Positions 63,844 through 64,000 of a stretch of 64,000 nt of DNA are shown here, piece by piece (position 1 is the stretch's first letter; every line of letters starts with the position of its first letter). The notes beneath the pieces are model-generated. The model had not been told where the DNA came from. It made no database searches and saw nothing but the letters and a program-made list of their open reading frames with translations. Made by a program: the position numbers and the translations under genes. The stretch is from Caldicellulosiruptor morganii (GTDB lineage: Bacteria; Bacillota; Thermoanaerobacteria; Caldicellulosiruptorales; Caldicellulosiruptoraceae), in assembly GCF_026810225.1 (NCBI RefSeq), contig NZ_CP113865.1, forward strand, positions 1,880,001 through 1,944,000, read 5' to 3'.

Positions 63844-64000
63844 TCAAGCTCTCAAGTTTAATACATTCTCGCTCATCTCATATATCAGATCTTCTATCAA
63901 GTAAGCGTCAGTCTCATGCACATCAAAAATAGAGTTTTGCTTCTGGAAAAATCGCTGCTGGTTTTGAAACTTCTGACCACTGCTATTATTTCCAAGGCTC
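63844..64000 (-). CDS. C-terminal end of FliK-like hook-length control protein (cut by window edge)
   Basis: An open minus-strand frame with 51 codons to a TGA at 63846-63844; the beginning lies beyond 64000. The visible tail (NNSSGQKFQNQQRFFQKQ ... YEMSENVLNLRA) is Gln/Asn-rich then helical. Position before flgD is the usual fliK place, so this is the probable identity, but the tail itself is not diagnostic. Confidence 0.5.
   Translation of the reverse strand, partial: SLGNNSSGQKFQNQQRFFQKQNSIFDVHETDAYLIEDLIYEMSENVLNLRA

Overview
The window is low-GC DNA from a motile, Gram-positive, clostridia-type bacterium. Signs of this are the DapF, SpeD, CIRCE-controlled groESL, SigD-type sigma factor, CheC/CheD/CheX and FliY/FlhF/FlhG proteins, strong GGAGG ribosome sites and frequent GTG/TTG starts. 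Gene content and order look most like Caldicellulosiruptor, an anaerobic thermophile; that genus call is inference and was not checked against a database. Almost all conserved genes lie on the minus strand. No tRNA, rRNA or CRISPR array was seen.

Region 1 (1-2.4 kb): a promoter, a small unlisted ORF, secG, an HD-domain gene and the N-terminal part of rnr. Region 2 (2.6-7.7 kb): an AT-rich island with three large hypothetical paralogues on the plus strand (one broken by two compensating frameshifts) and a subtilase C-terminal remnant, closed by a bidirectional terminator. Region 3 (7.7-11.3 kb): a sugar kinase, ACT-domain, DUF711 and dapF operon with a palindrome between its -35 and -10. Region 4 (11.4-17.6 kb): a polymorphic-toxin locus. 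A 1506-residue secreted multidomain carrier is followed in the -1 frame by a PT-TG-like pre-toxin region plus HHH-type nuclease-like tip, then by an overlapping Imm11-like immunity gene.

Region 5 (17.6-23.5 kb): an unknown gene and a nested transposon. An IS1182-like element with an A_AAA_AAG -1 frameshift site is interrupted by an IS21-like element flanked by a 7-bp duplication; removing it restores the transposase frame exactly. The IS21 istA itself carries an in-frame TAG. Region 6 (23.5-41 kb): housekeeping genes: speD, two HAD phosphatases, a class V aminotransferase/serA/DUF1015 operon, efp, rng with two radical-SAM-associated genes, degV, trmL, a CheX-like gene, a DUF362 ferredoxin protein and groESL. 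Region 7 (41.1-64 kb): an AraC regulator and a large flagellar/chemotaxis cluster running from fliK (partial) and flgD through flgE, fliM/Y, fliO-R, flhB/A/F/G, cheA/W/C/D and sigD to accessory genes.

The flagellar cluster would supply hook, motor switch, export gate and a CheA-CheW-CheY pathway with several CheY-P phosphatase candidates (CheC, CheX-like, FliY). The most notable points are the frameshifted toxin carrier, the nested IS, the paralogue island, a hook protein enlarged by three internal repeats, and a paired-hairpin leader before flgE.
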